A stretch of DNA of 64,000 bases, taken from Burkholderiales bacterium (lineage in GTDB: Bacteria; Pseudomonadota; Gammaproteobacteria; Burkholderiales; Burkholderiaceae_C). The stretch lies in assembly GCA_021414305.1 (NCBI GenBank), contig JAIOOS010000027.1, forward strand, positions 172,932 to 236,931, given 5' to 3'. The notes under the pieces are model-generated. The model had not been told where the DNA came from. It saw only the letters and a program-made list of their open reading frames with translations, and made no database searches. Shown here one piece after another: positions 55,594 to 64,000 of the stretch. The translations under genes and the position numbers were made by a program. Position 1 is the stretch's first letter. Each line of letters starts with the position of its first letter.

Positions 55594-56691
55594 CTATTTC
55601 CAGATGTTCCAGGGCGACTGGATCACGAGGCCGACGACGACCAGCCAGACCAGCGTGACCGGAATGAAGATCTTCCAGCCGAGCCGCATGATCTGGTCGT
55701 AGCGGAAGCGCGGGAAGGTCGCCCGGACCCAGAGGAACAGCGTCGCGATGACGAAGATCTTGCCGAACAGCCAGAACCAGTTCCAGAACCAGGCGGTGGC
55801 GACGATCCACTCGGGCGTCTTCAGGCCGAACAGCGAGAACGAGACTGGCGCCATCCAGCCGCCGAGGAACATCACCGCCGCCAGCGCCGAGACCAGGAGG
55901 ATGTTGGCGTACTCGGCGAGGAAGAACATCGCGAACGCCATGCCCGAGTACTCGACCATATGGCCGGCGACGATCTCGGATTCGCCCTCGACCACGTCGA
56001 ACGGCGCGCGGTTGGTCTCGGCGATGCCCGAGATCACGTAGACGACGAAGATCGGCAGGAGCGGCAGCCAGTTCCAGCTCAGGAAGGTGGCGCCGTGATC
56101 GGCGAACCAGCCCCGGCCCTGGCCGAGGACGATGTCGGTCATGTTGAGGCTGGCCGAGACCATGAGCACCACGACCAGGGCGAAGCCCATCGCGATCTCG
56201 TAGCTCACCATCTGCGCCGAGGCGCGCAGCGCGCCGAGGAAGGCGTACTTCGAGTTCGAGGCCCAGCCGGCGATGATCACGCCGTAGACCTCCATCGAGG
56301 TGATCGCCATCAGGAACAGCAGCCCGGCGTTGATGTTGGCGAGCGCCGTCTCCGGACCCCAGGGCACGACCACCCACGCGGCGAGCGCGGGCATGATGGT
56401 CATCACCGGGCCGAGGAAGAACAGGCCCTTGTTGGCCGCCGTCGGGACGATGATCTCCTTGAAGATCAGCTTCACCGCGTCGGCGATAGGCTGTAGCAGG
56501 CCGAGCGGGCCGACCCGGTTCGGGCCGGGGCGGATCTGGCTCCAGCCGATCGCCTTGCGCTCCCAGAGCGTGAGGTAGGCGACGCAGAGGAGCAGCGGCA
56601 CGAGCAGGGCGACGATCCGCGCCAGCGCCCAGAGCGTCGGCCAGGCGGCGCCGAAGGTCGAGGCGCCGAAGGTGGTGATCGAGTCGACCAT
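55594..56691 (-). CDS. nuoH: NADH-quinone oxidoreductase subunit H
   Basis: This 365-residue membrane subunit holds much of the quinone channel. It has eight or more helices, with conserved AYLTLWERKAIGW, RPGPNRVGPLGLLQPIADAVKLI-type loop and the ETNRAPFDVVEGESEIVAG acidic loop. The ATG at 56691 (MVDSITTFG) is chosen over one 33 bp upstream that would overlap the end of nuoG. Confidence 0.95.
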   Translation of the reverse strand: MVDSITTFGASTFGAAWPTLWALARIVALLVPLLLCVAYLTLWERKAIGWSQIRPGPNRVGPLGLLQPIADAVKLIFKEIIVPTAANKGLFFLGPVMTIMPALAAWVVVPWGPETALANINAGLLFLMAITSMEVYGVIIAGWASNSKYAFLGALRASAQMVSYEIAMGFALVVVLMVSASLNMTDIVLGQGRGWFADHGATFLSWNWLPLLPIFVVYVISGIAETNRAPFDVVEGESEIVAGHMVEYSGMAFAMFFLAEYANILLVSALAAVMFLGGWMAPVSFSLFGLKTPEWIVATAWFWNWFWLFGKIFVIATLFLWVRATFPRFRYDQIMRLGWKIFIPVTLVWLVVVGLVIQSPWNIWK

Positions 56692-56701
56692 CGTGCCGCC
56701 G

Positions 56702-59080
56702 TCAGGCCACGCTCGCGGCGACACCGCCGGCGTTCTGCGTCACCGGCTCGAGCGCGAGCTCGAGGCGACCGAACATCGGGCCGAGCGCGGCGGTGAGCGG
56801 ATGCGCCGCGGGCACGCGAACCACGTTCGAGGCGAGAGAGGGGTCGATGCGCGCCGCCAGCACCACCGACCGGTCGCCCTGGGACACGCGCACGAGGGCA
56901 CCGTCGACGATGCCGCGCTCGGCGGCGAGCTCGCTCGGCACGCCGACGACCGGCGGGCGGGCGTCCACGGTGAGCTGCAGCGCGCTGGCGCGGCGGACGA
57001 TCGCGTCGCCGGCGTAGATCGGCACGTCGGCGATGCGCTCGAGCGCGCCGGCTTCGGCGGCGCCGAGGGGGTTTCCTGAAGCGGCCGCGGTGCCGGCCGC
57101 GGCGAGCCGGGCGGGAATCGCGGCGAGGTCGCCGAGCGCCTCGGCCTTCACTTCTTCCGAGCTCTCGAACGAGAAGCCGCCGAGGCCGAGCAGGTTGCCG
57201 AGCACGCGCAACACCTTCCAGGCCGGCCGCGCATCCCCGCGCGCCTTGACGACGCCGTGGAAGCTCTGCACCCGGCCCTCGGCGTTGACAAAGCTGCCCG
57301 AAGTCTCGGTGAAGGGAGCGATCGGCAACAGCACGTCGGCAAGCTCGTCGCCGGGCGCGGGCTTGAACGCTGTCATCGCGACGACCATCTCGGCCTGGCC
57401 GAGGGCGGCCAGGGCTCCATGGCCATCGGCCGCATCGAGGCCCGGCTCGACGTTCAACAGGATGCAGGCCTTGAGCGGCGCCTCGCTGCCGAGCATGCGG
57501 GCAGCGCTGGCGCCGCCCTCCCCCGGCTGCGCACCGACGAGCTGGGCGCCGACCGCGTTGCCGCCGTCGACCAGCCAGCCGAAGCTGGCGCCGGTCTGCT
57601 CGGCGATCCAGCGGCCGAGGCGTTCGATCTCGGCCGCATCGGGATGCTGCGCCGCGGCGTTGCCGAGCAGCACCGCCTTGCGCGTGCCGCCGGCGAGCGC
57701 CGTTGCGATCGCCTTGGCCTCATCGTTCGGCGTCCCCTGGGCGGGCGCGGCCACGCCATTGGCTGCGCCGATCTCGGCGGCGATGTCGGCGAGCGCCTGG
57801 CGCCAGCCGCTCGGCGCGACCGCGAGGCTCGGACCCATGGGCATCAGCCAGTCGTCGCGCAGGGCGTGCAGGCTCATCACCTTGGCGCCCTTCTTCGTCG
57901 CCTGGCGAAGGCGTTGCGCGAACAGCGGGTGGTCCTTGCGCAGGAACGAGCCGACGACCAGCACGCGCTGCAGGTCGGCCAGCGAGGCGATCGACCGGCC
58001 CAGCCAGCGGATCGCGCCGCCGGCGGGCGCAGGCGCCGATTCACGCAGGCGGGTGTCGATGTTCTCGCTGCCGAGGCCGCGCGCGAGCTTGGCGAGCAGG
58101 TGCAGCTCCTCGACCGTGCTGATCGGCGACGCCAGCGCGCCCACGCTCTGCGGCCCGTGCTCGACGACGATGCTCGTCAGGCCGCGCGACACGTAGTCGA
58201 GCGCTGCCGTCCAGTCGACGGCCTTCCACTCGCCGCCCTGGCGGATCATCGGCGTGGTCAGGCGCTCGGGCGAGTTGAAGGCTTCGTACGAGAAGCGGTC
58301 GCGGTCGGCGAGCCAGCATTCGTTGACGTCCTCGTTCTCCAGGGGCACGACGCGCATCACCTGCGCTCCCTTCACCTGGACGATCAGGTTGGCGCCGGTG
58401 GAATCGTGCGGGCTCACGCTCTTGCGCCGCGAGAGCTCCCAGGTGCGGGCGCTGTAGCGGAACGGCCTGGAGGTGAGCGCACCGACCGGGCAGATGTCGA
58501 TCATGTTGCCGGAGAGCTCGGAATCGATCGTGTCGCCCTTGACGACCGTGATCTCGGAGTGCTCGCCGCGATGGATCATGCCGAGCTCCATCACGCCCGC
58601 CACTTCCTGGCCGAAGCGGACGCAGCGCGTGCAATGGATGCAGCGGTTCATCTCCTTCATCGAGATCAGCGGACCCACGTCCTTCGGGAACACGACCCGC
58701 TTGTCCTCGTCGTAGCGCGAGGAGGAGGCGCCGTAGCCGACCGCGAGGTCCTGGAGCTGGCATTCGCCGCCCTGGTCGCAGATCGGGCAGTCGAGCGGGT
58801 GGTTGATGAGCAGGAACTCCATCACCCCCTGCTGCGCGTTGAGCGCCTTGTCGCTGCGGGTGCGCACGATCATGCCCTGCGTCACCGGCGTGGCGCAGGC
58901 CGGCATCGGCTTGGGCGCCTTCTCGATGTCGACCAGGCACATGCGGCAGTTGGCCGCGATCGTCAGCTTCTTGTGATAGCAGAAGTGCGGGATGTAGGTG
59001 CCGGCGGCGTCGGCGGCATGCATGACCATGCTGCCCTCGGGCACCGAGACCTTCTGGCCGTCGAGATCGATTTCGATCAT
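56702..59080 (-). CDS. nuoG: NADH-quinone oxidoreductase subunit G
   Basis: This 792-residue large iron-sulfur subunit has an N-terminal [2Fe-2S] ferredoxin-like domain (CRMCLVDIE), a His/Cys [4Fe-4S] segment (CIHCTRCVRFGQEVAG), and a long molybdopterin-oxidoreductase-like region that has lost its cofactor. The start overlaps nuoF by 4 bp. The C-terminal half is Ala-rich, as is common in this group. Confidence 0.95.
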   Translation of the reverse strand: MIEIDLDGQKVSVPEGSMVMHAADAAGTYIPHFCYHKKLTIAANCRMCLVDIEKAPKPMPACATPVTQGMIVRTRSDKALNAQQGVMEFLLINHPLDCPICDQGGECQLQDLAVGYGASSSRYDEDKRVVFPKDVGPLISMKEMNRCIHCTRCVRFGQEVAGVMELGMIHRGEHSEITVVKGDTIDSELSGNMIDICPVGALTSRPFRYSARTWELSRRKSVSPHDSTGANLIVQVKGAQVMRVVPLENEDVNECWLADRDRFSYEAFNSPERLTTPMIRQGGEWKAVDWTAALDYVSRGLTSIVVEHGPQSVGALASPISTVEELHLLAKLARGLGSENIDTRLRESAPAPAGGAIRWLGRSIASLADLQRVLVVGSFLRKDHPLFAQRLRQATKKGAKVMSLHALRDDWLMPMGPSLAVAPSGWRQALADIAAEIGAANGVAAPAQGTPNDEAKAIATALAGGTRKAVLLGNAAAQHPDAAEIERLGRWIAEQTGASFGWLVDGGNAVGAQLVGAQPGEGGASAARMLGSEAPLKACILLNVEPGLDAADGHGALAALGQAEMVVAMTAFKPAPGDELADVLLPIAPFTETSGSFVNAEGRVQSFHGVVKARGDARPAWKVLRVLGNLLGLGGFSFESSEEVKAEALGDLAAIPARLAAAGTAAASGNPLGAAEAGALERIADVPIYAGDAIVRRASALQLTVDARPPVVGVPSELAAERGIVDGALVRVSQGDRSVVLAARIDPSLASNVVRVPAAHPLTAALGPMFGRLELALEPVTQNAGGVAASVA

Positions 59081-60459
59081 GGCGCCGCGTTCTCCAGCTC
59101 GCGCGGCGGCGCGACCCGCGCCGGGTGCGAGGAACGTCCCTCGATCAGGGCGACGAACTCGTCGCGGAAGTGCTTGATCATGGCGCGCACCGGCATCGCC
59201 GCCGCATCGCCGAGGGCGCAGATGGTGCGGCCCTGGATGTTGTCGCTCACCGAGTTGAGCAGGTCGATGTCCTGCAGGCGACCCTGGCCGTTGGCGATGC
59301 GCTCGACCATGCGGTAGAGCCAGCCCGTGCCTTCACGGCACGGCGTGCACTGGCCGCAGCTCTCGTGCATGTAGAAGTACGAGAGGCGCAGCAGCGAATG
59401 CACCATCGAGCGCGAGTCGTCCATGATGATCACGGCGCCCGAGCCGAGCATCGAGCCCGCCTTGGCGATCGAGTCGTAGTCCATCGTCAGCTCGTTCATG
59501 ATCGCCGCCGGCAGGACCGGCGCCGACGAGCCGCCCGGGATCACGGCCTTGAGGGTACGACCTGCGGTCACGCCGCCGGCGAGCTCGAGCAGCTTCGTGA
59601 ACGGCGTGCCGAGCGGAATCTCGTAGTTGCCCGGCTTCTGCACGTCGCCCACCACCGAGAAGATCTTGGTGCCGCCGTTGTTGGGCTTGCCGACCTCGAG
59701 GTAGGCCGGGCCGCCGTTGAGGATGATCCACGGCACCGCGGCGAAGGTCTCGGTGTTGTTGATCGTCGTCGGCTTGCCGTAGAGGCCGTAGCTCGCCGGG
59801 AACGGCGGCTTGAAGCGCGGCTGGCCCTTCTTGCCTTCGAGCGACTCCAGCAGCGCCGTTTCCTCGCCGCAGATGTAGGCGCCGAAACCGTGACAGGCGT
59901 GCAGCTGGAAGTCGTAGCTCGAGCCGAGGAGCTTGGCGCCCAGGTAGCCGGCAGCGCGCGCTTCCTCGAGCGCCTCCTCGAAGCGCTCGTAGACCTCGAA
60001 GATCTCGCCGTGGATGTAGTTGTAGGCCACGTTCACGCCCATCGCGTAGGCGGCGATCGCCATCCCCTCGATGACCATGTGCGGGTTGAACATGAGCAGG
60101 TCGCGGTCCTTGCAGGTGCCCGGCTCGCCTTCGTCGGAATTGCAGACCAGGTACTTCGCGCCGGGGAACTGGCGCGGCATGAAGCTCCACTTCAGCCCGG
60201 TCGGAAAGCCCGCGCCGCCGCGGCCGCGCAGGCCCGACGACTTGACCTCGGCGATCACCTGCTCCGGCGTCATGCCGACGCCTTCGCCCTGGGCCAGGAT
60301 CTTGCGCAGGGCGCTGTAGCCGCCGCGCGTCTCGTAGTCTTTCAGGCGCCAGTTCTTGCCGTCGAGGCCGGCGTAGATCTGCGGCTCGATGTGCCGGCCG
60401 TGGAAGCAGGTTTCCGTGCCGGTAGCCTGGAAGCGGGCGAGATCGAAGGTCGGGTTCAT
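59077..60459 (-). CDS. nuoF: NADH-quinone oxidoreductase subunit F
   Basis: This 460-residue NADH-binding subunit has the FMN/NADH site GLRGRGGAGFPTGLKW, the NSDEGEPGTCKDRD segment, and a [4Fe-4S] site ESCGQCTPCREG. The ATG at 60459 overlaps the nuoE stop by 4 bp. It passes hydride electrons from NADH into complex I. Confidence 0.96.
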   Translation of the reverse strand: MNPTFDLARFQATGTETCFHGRHIEPQIYAGLDGKNWRLKDYETRGGYSALRKILAQGEGVGMTPEQVIAEVKSSGLRGRGGAGFPTGLKWSFMPRQFPGAKYLVCNSDEGEPGTCKDRDLLMFNPHMVIEGMAIAAYAMGVNVAYNYIHGEIFEVYERFEEALEEARAAGYLGAKLLGSSYDFQLHACHGFGAYICGEETALLESLEGKKGQPRFKPPFPASYGLYGKPTTINNTETFAAVPWIILNGGPAYLEVGKPNNGGTKIFSVVGDVQKPGNYEIPLGTPFTKLLELAGGVTAGRTLKAVIPGGSSAPVLPAAIMNELTMDYDSIAKAGSMLGSGAVIIMDDSRSMVHSLLRLSYFYMHESCGQCTPCREGTGWLYRMVERIANGQGRLQDIDLLNSVSDNIQGRTICALGDAAAMPVRAMIKHFRDEFVALIEGRSSHPARVAPPRELENAAP

Positions 60460-60980
60460 GCCGGATTCGCTCCGGTCTGCGCGCGCAGGGACGAGACCAG
60501 CTCGTCGATCCGCGCATCGCTCATGAAGCTCACCATCTGCCGGTCGTTGACGAGCAGCACCGGCGCATCGGCGCAGGCGCCCAGGCACTCCGCCTTCTGC
60601 ACCGTGAAGGCGCCGTCGGCGGTGGTGCCGCCCTCCTCGATGCCGAGCGACGAGCACAGGTGCTCGAGCGCGTGCTGGCCGCCGCGCAGCTGGCACGGCA
60701 GGTTGGTGCAGACGTTCACTTTGACCCGGCCGACCGGCGCCTGGTTGAACATGTTGTAGAAGGTCGTGACCTCGTGCACCGCGATCGGCGGCATGTCGAG
60801 CGCCTCGGCGACGAGCTGCTCGCTCTCTTGCGAGACGAAGCCCTGCTCCTGCTGCAGGATCGCCAGGCAGGCGATCACCGCCGAGGCCTTGCCCTCCGGC
60901 GGGTACTTGGCAATCTCGCGGGCGAAGCCCTTCGCCGCGGTTGCCGAGAGCATGGCCCTTGCGGGCGTCGGTGCGTTCAC
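60456..60980 (-). CDS. nuoE: NADH-quinone oxidoreductase subunit E
   Basis: This 174-residue thioredoxin-like subunit carries the [2Fe-2S] cluster N1a (Cys of CTNLPC and CLGACADAP). It sits beside NuoF in the NADH dehydrogenase module. It overlaps nuoD and nuoF by 4 bp each. Confidence 0.95.
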   Translation of the reverse strand: MNAPTPARAMLSATAAKGFAREIAKYPPEGKASAVIACLAILQQEQGFVSQESEQLVAEALDMPPIAVHEVTTFYNMFNQAPVGRVKVNVCTNLPCQLRGGQHALEHLCSSLGIEEGGTTADGAFTVQKAECLGACADAPVLLVNDRQMVSFMSDARIDELVSSLRAQTGANPA

Positions 60981-62230
60981 CGGTCGATCTCCCCGAACAC
61001 GATGTCCATGGTGCCGATCACCGCCACCGCGTCGGCGATCATGTGGCCGCGCGCCATCTCGTCGAGCGCGGCGAGGTGCGGAAAGCCCGGGGCGCGGATC
61101 TTCAGGCGGTACGGCTTGTTGGCGCCGTCGCTGACGATGTAGATGCCGAACTCGCCCTTGGGATGCTCAACCGCGGCGTAGGCCTCGCCCTCGGGCACAC
61201 GAAAGCCCTCGGTGAAGAGCTTGAAGTGGTGGATCAGGTCTTCCATCCCGGTCTTCATCTCGACCCGCGACGGCGGCGCGACCTTGTGATTCGAGGTGAT
61301 CACCGGACCCGGATTCGCCTTCAGCCAGTCGACGCACTGGCGGATGATGCGGTTGGCCTGGCGCATTTCCTCGACCCGCACCAGGTAACGATCGTAGGTG
61401 TCGCCGTTGACGCCGAGCGGCACGTCGAAGTCCATCTTGTCGTACACGTCGTACGGCTGGTGCTTGCGCAGGTCCCAGAGGATCCCCGAGCCGCGCAGCA
61501 TCGGTCCGGTGAAGCCCAGGTTCATCGCCCGCTCGGGCGTGACGACGCCGATGCCGACGGTGCGCTGCTTCCAGATGCGGTTGTCGGTGAGCAGCGTCTC
61601 GTACTCGTCGACCTTCTCCGGGAAGCGCTTGACGAAGTCGTCGATGAAGTCGAGCAGCGAGCCGTGCCGGTTCTCGTTGCGCTCGCCGGTCGACTTGGCC
61701 GAGCGGATCTTCGACTCGCGGTACTGCGGCATCGTGTCCGGAAGGTCGCGGTACACGCCGCCCGGGCGGATGTACGCGGCGTGCATGCGCGCGCCTGAGG
61801 CCGCCTCGTACATGTCGAACAGGTCTTCGCGCTCGCGGAAGCAGTAGATGAAGATGTTCATCGCGCCGCAGTCGAGGCCGTGCGCGCCGAGCCACATCAG
61901 GTGGTTCATGAGACGCGTGATCTCGGCGAACATGACCCGGATGTACTGGGCGCGGATCGGCACGTCGACGCCGAGGAGCTTCTCGATCGCCAGGCAGTAG
62001 GCGTGCTCGTTGCACATCATCGAGACATAGTCCAGCCGATCCATGTAGGGCAGCGACTGGATGTAGGTGCGCGTCTCGGCGAGCTTCTCGGTCGCCCGGT
62101 GCAGCAGGCCGATGTGCGGATCGGCGCGCTGGATCACCTCGCCGTCGAGCTCGAGCACCAGGCGCAGGACGCCGTGCGCCGCGGGATGCTGGGGCCCGAA
62201 ATTGAGCGTGTAGTTCTTGATGTCGGCCAT
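60977..62230 (-). CDS. nuoD: NADH-quinone oxidoreductase subunit D
   Basis: This 417-residue subunit builds most of the quinone-binding cavity with NuoB. It has the start NYTLNFGPQHPAAHGVLRL, IGLLHRATEKLAE, and the C-terminal DIVFGEIDR end. It is separate from NuoC here, unlike the fused NuoCD of enteric bacteria. It lies 1 bp after nuoC. Confidence 0.96.
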   Translation of the reverse strand: MADIKNYTLNFGPQHPAAHGVLRLVLELDGEVIQRADPHIGLLHRATEKLAETRTYIQSLPYMDRLDYVSMMCNEHAYCLAIEKLLGVDVPIRAQYIRVMFAEITRLMNHLMWLGAHGLDCGAMNIFIYCFREREDLFDMYEAASGARMHAAYIRPGGVYRDLPDTMPQYRESKIRSAKSTGERNENRHGSLLDFIDDFVKRFPEKVDEYETLLTDNRIWKQRTVGIGVVTPERAMNLGFTGPMLRGSGILWDLRKHQPYDVYDKMDFDVPLGVNGDTYDRYLVRVEEMRQANRIIRQCVDWLKANPGPVITSNHKVAPPSRVEMKTGMEDLIHHFKLFTEGFRVPEGEAYAAVEHPKGEFGIYIVSDGANKPYRLKIRAPGFPHLAALDEMARGHMIADAVAVIGTMDIVFGEIDR

Positions 62231-62231
62231 G

Positions 62232-62849
62232 TCAGTGCAGGCCGCCGTAGTTGTCTTCGCGGATGACGCGCGGCACGATCTCGCGCGGCTCGATCGTCAC
62301 CGGCTGGTAGATCACGCGCTTCTGCTCGGGGTCGTAGCGCATCTCCACCGTGCCCGAGACCGGGAAGTCCTTGCGGAACGGGTGGCCGATGAAGCCGTAG
62401 TCGGTGAGGATGCGGCGCAGGTCGAGGTGGCCGTCGAAGATGATGCCGAACAGGTCGAAGGCCTCGCGCTCGAACCAGTTGGTGGAGCTCCAGACCTCGC
62501 CGAGCGAGGGAATCTGCGGCACGTCGTCGTCGACGCAGAAGACCTTGAGGCGCAGCCGCCAGTTGTGGGTGATCGAGAGCAGGTGCGAGACGACGCAGAA
62601 GCGGAGCCCCTCCCACTCGACGTCGCGATAGCTCGAGTAGTCGACGCCGCAGAGGTCGACGAGCTGCTCGAACTTCAGCGCGGGATGGTCCCGCAAGAGG
62701 AGCGCGGTCTCGATGTAGTCGGCGGCGGCGACGGTGAGCGTGAGCTCGCCTAGCGCACGGTCGAGCTTTTGCACGCGGGCGCCCAGCTCGGCCGTCAGCG
62801 CGGCCTGCAGCGTGTCTAGCTTGCTCACCACGGGCGGCGCGTCGCTCAT
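62232..62849 (-). CDS. nuoC: NADH-quinone oxidoreductase subunit C
   Basis: This 205-residue peripheral-arm subunit has the conserved WFEREAFDLFGIIFDGH and YGFIGHPFRKDFPVSG segments. I chose the ATG at 62849, which overlaps the nuoB stop by 4 bp; upstream in-frame sequence is antisense. It scaffolds NuoD and NuoI. Confidence 0.95.
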   Translation of the reverse strand: MSDAPPVVSKLDTLQAALTAELGARVQKLDRALGELTLTVAAADYIETALLLRDHPALKFEQLVDLCGVDYSSYRDVEWEGLRFCVVSHLLSITHNWRLRLKVFCVDDDVPQIPSLGEVWSSTNWFEREAFDLFGIIFDGHLDLRRILTDYGFIGHPFRKDFPVSGTVEMRYDPEQKRVIYQPVTIEPREIVPRVIREDNYGGLH

Positions 62850-63322
62850 CGCGCGATCGTCGTCTCGCGACGGATCTTGGCCTGCAGCTGCAGCACGCCG
62901 TAGAGCAAGGCTTCGGCGGTAGGCGGGCAGCCCGGAACGTAGACGTCGACCGGCACGATCCGGTCGCAGCCGCGCACCACCGAGTAGCTGTAGTGGTAGT
63001 AGCCGCCGCCGTTGGCGCACGAGCCCATGGAGATCACCCAGCGCGGCTCGGCCATCTGGTCGTAGACCTTGCGCAGGGCCGGCGCCATCTTGTTGCAGAG
63101 GGTGCCGGCGACGATCATCAGGTCGCTCTGCCGCGGGCTCGGCCGGAACAGCATGCCGAAGCGGTCGATGTCGTAGCGCGCGGCGCCGGCATGCATCATC
63201 TCGACCGCGCAGCAGGCCAGGCCGAAGGTCATCGGCCAGAGCGATCCGGTCTTCGACCAGTTGATGACGGTATCGAGGCTCGTCGTGACGAAGCCTTCCT
63301 TGAGAACGCCGTCGAGGCTCAT
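62846..63322 (-). CDS. nuoB: NADH-quinone oxidoreductase subunit B
   Basis: This 158-residue subunit carries the terminal [4Fe-4S] cluster N2 that reduces quinone (ligands in ACCAVEMM, GSCANGGGYYHY and PGCPP). It is 10 bp after nuoA. Confidence 0.97.
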   Translation of the reverse strand: MSLDGVLKEGFVTTSLDTVINWSKTGSLWPMTFGLACCAVEMMHAGAARYDIDRFGMLFRPSPRQSDLMIVAGTLCNKMAPALRKVYDQMAEPRWVISMGSCANGGGYYHYSYSVVRGCDRIVPVDVYVPGCPPTAEALLYGVLQLQAKIRRETTIAR

Positions 63323-63332
63323 GGAGTTGCCT

Positions 63333-63692
63333 TCATTCCCAGTCGAGGGCGCCCTTTTTCCACTCGTAGGCGAAGCCGACGACGAGGATGGCGAGGAACA
63401 GCATCATCGCCCAGAAACCCGCCGGGCCGATCTCGCGCAGCGCCACCGCCCACGGAAAGAGGAAGGCGATCTCGAGATCGAACAGGATGAAGAGGATGGC
63501 GACGAGGTAGTAGCGCACGTCGAACTTCATGCGCGCGTCCTCGAATGCCTCGAAGCCGCATTCGTAGGGCGAGTTCTTCGCCTGGTCGGGCCTTCTCGGC
63601 CCCAGCAGGAAGCCGAGGACCTGCGGCGCCACGCCGACCGCTATCCCGATCAGGATGAAGAGGATGACGGGGAGGTAGGGGTCGAGGGTCAT
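63333..63692 (-). CDS. nuoA: NADH-quinone oxidoreductase subunit A
   Basis: This 119-residue membrane subunit has three helices and the conserved NSPYECGFEAFEDARMKFDVR loop in part (Cys of YECG). The ATG at 63692 gives the family N-terminus MTLDPYLPVILF. It lies only 5 nt after the CCA end of the tRNA-Leu gene, with no ribosome site in that gap, so it is either read through with the tRNA or translated from a nearly leaderless mRNA after tRNA processing. Confidence 0.96.
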   Translation of the reverse strand: MTLDPYLPVILFILIGIAVGVAPQVLGFLLGPRRPDQAKNSPYECGFEAFEDARMKFDVRYYLVAILFILFDLEIAFLFPWAVALREIGPAGFWAMMLFLAILVVGFAYEWKKGALDWE

Positions 63693-63697
63693 TGTTC

Positions 63698-63782
63698 TGG
63701 TGCCGACGGCGAGACTCGAACTCGCACAGCTTTCGCCACTACCCCCTCAAGATAGCGTGTCTACCAATTTCACCACGTCGGC
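63698..63782 (-). tRNA. tRNA-Leu (GAG anticodon)
   Basis: The 85-nt sequence folds as a class II tRNA: acceptor GCCGACG pairs with CGTCGGC; anticodon arm CTATC-TTGAGGG-GGTAG gives anticodon GAG; a long variable arm and a GTTCGAGTC T-loop follow; CCA is encoded at 63698-63700. It decodes CUC/CUU leucine codons. Confidence 0.95.
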
Positions 63783-63808
63783 TTTGCGCTACTGCGCGAG
63801 TGGCGCGA

Positions 63809-63814
63809 ATTATA
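63809..63814 (-). promoter_or_regulatory. -10 element of the tRNA-Leu / nuo promoter
   Basis: A perfect TATAAT on the minus strand lies 26 nt upstream of the tRNA, followed by a GC-rich discriminator (TCGCGCC) as in stringently controlled stable-RNA promoters. The -35 is weak. Confidence 0.55.
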
Positions 63815-63880
63815 TAACAAGCCATTGACTCGTTCGTGCGCCGCAACAAAAAAATCAATCGATCGGAATTCTCTTACAAG

Positions 63881-64000
63881 CTATTTCGGAATGTCCTTCG
63901 CCTTCGAGTCCGACGCCGGCGGGGTCTGCGCCGGAACCGCCGGAACGGTCTGCGCCGGAGCCGAGTCCATCACGCTGCCGGATACCTTGGGACGCGAGGT
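63881..64000 (-). CDS. secG: Preprotein translocase subunit SecG, C-terminal end
   Basis: The last 39 codons end at a TAG at 63881-63883. The reading includes a family-like SGSVMDSAP segment and a Pro/Ala-rich tail ending KDIPK, as in betaproteobacterial SecG. The N-terminal membrane helices lie beyond the window. SecG, tRNA-Leu and nuoA in this order is a common betaproteobacterial arrangement. Confidence 0.8.
   Translation of the reverse strand, partial: TSRPKVSGSVMDSAPAQTVPAVPAQTPPASDSKAKDIPK

Noticed and set aside
63851..63880. Rho-independent terminator after secG
   Set aside because: There is a run of seven T on the minus strand, but no stable GC-rich stem precedes it; CGATCG alone is too weak.

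Overview
The window is a gene-dense, high-GC bacterial chromosome segment that reads as a betaproteobacterium, most likely Burkholderiales. The evidence is a fourteen-gene nuoA-N operon preceded by tRNA-Leu and secG, a glnA / small gene / glnL / glnG block, tripartite-tricarboxylate (Bug) binding proteins, a PEP-CTERM protein, and small families common in that group (DUF1178, DUF2069, DUF2917, EI24). The phosphonate-associated proteins also resemble Burkholderia-type versions. No insertion sequence, prophage, CRISPR array or rRNA is visible, and no gene-free stretch exceeds about 220 bases.

Layout. 1-5.6 kb: a truncated unknown gene, then the propionate/methylmalonyl-CoA genes (mutase, MeaB chaperone, carboxylase beta subunit) on the minus strand. 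5.7-7.4 kb: dihydrofolate reductase, a DUF4337 membrane protein and a PEP-CTERM protein. 7.6-12.4 kb: the nitrogen-control block glnA-(small gene)-glnL-glnG on the minus strand, headed by a clear sigma-54 promoter and two NtrC-type sites. 12.6-16.5 kb: a CinA-type domain protein, an EI24 membrane protein, a diguanylate cyclase and a HAD phosphatase.

15.8-36.8 kb is the most interesting part: two long divergent gene arms around one 185-bp control region. The minus arm encodes a 2-aminoethylphosphonate (2-AEP) ABC importer, the 2-AEP:pyruvate transaminase PhnW, and then a gamma-glutamylation-type set (glutamine-synthetase-like ligase, peptide-type binding protein, iron alcohol dehydrogenase, gamma-glutamyl hydrolase, aldehyde dehydrogenase). 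The plus arm encodes a GntR regulator (PhnR type), phosphonoacetate hydrolase PhnA, a Na/phosphate transporter, a PhnZ-like HD oxygenase, an EamA transporter, a dimethylglycine/sarcosine-dehydrogenase-like enzyme and an MFS transporter. The control region carries a perfect palindrome overlapping a TTGACA -35, and a 13/14 match to a Pho box. I infer a phosphate- and substrate-controlled island for using 2-AEP, and perhaps N-methylated or related amino compounds, as a source of P, N and C.

36.8-48.9 kb is mixed metabolism: an RraA-family protein, two Bug binding proteins and a ModA-like protein, a PaaK-type ligase next to a deletion scar that removed parts of a methyltransferase and a second ligase, a thioesterase, a BrkB membrane protein, DUF2069, an FAD-linked 2-hydroxyacid dehydrogenase, a LysR regulator divergent from a DUF2917 gene, DUF1178 and a NUDIX hydrolase. 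48.9-63.7 kb is the complete nuo operon (respiratory complex I), followed by tRNA-Leu(GAG), only 5 nt from the nuoA start codon, and the 3' end of secG.
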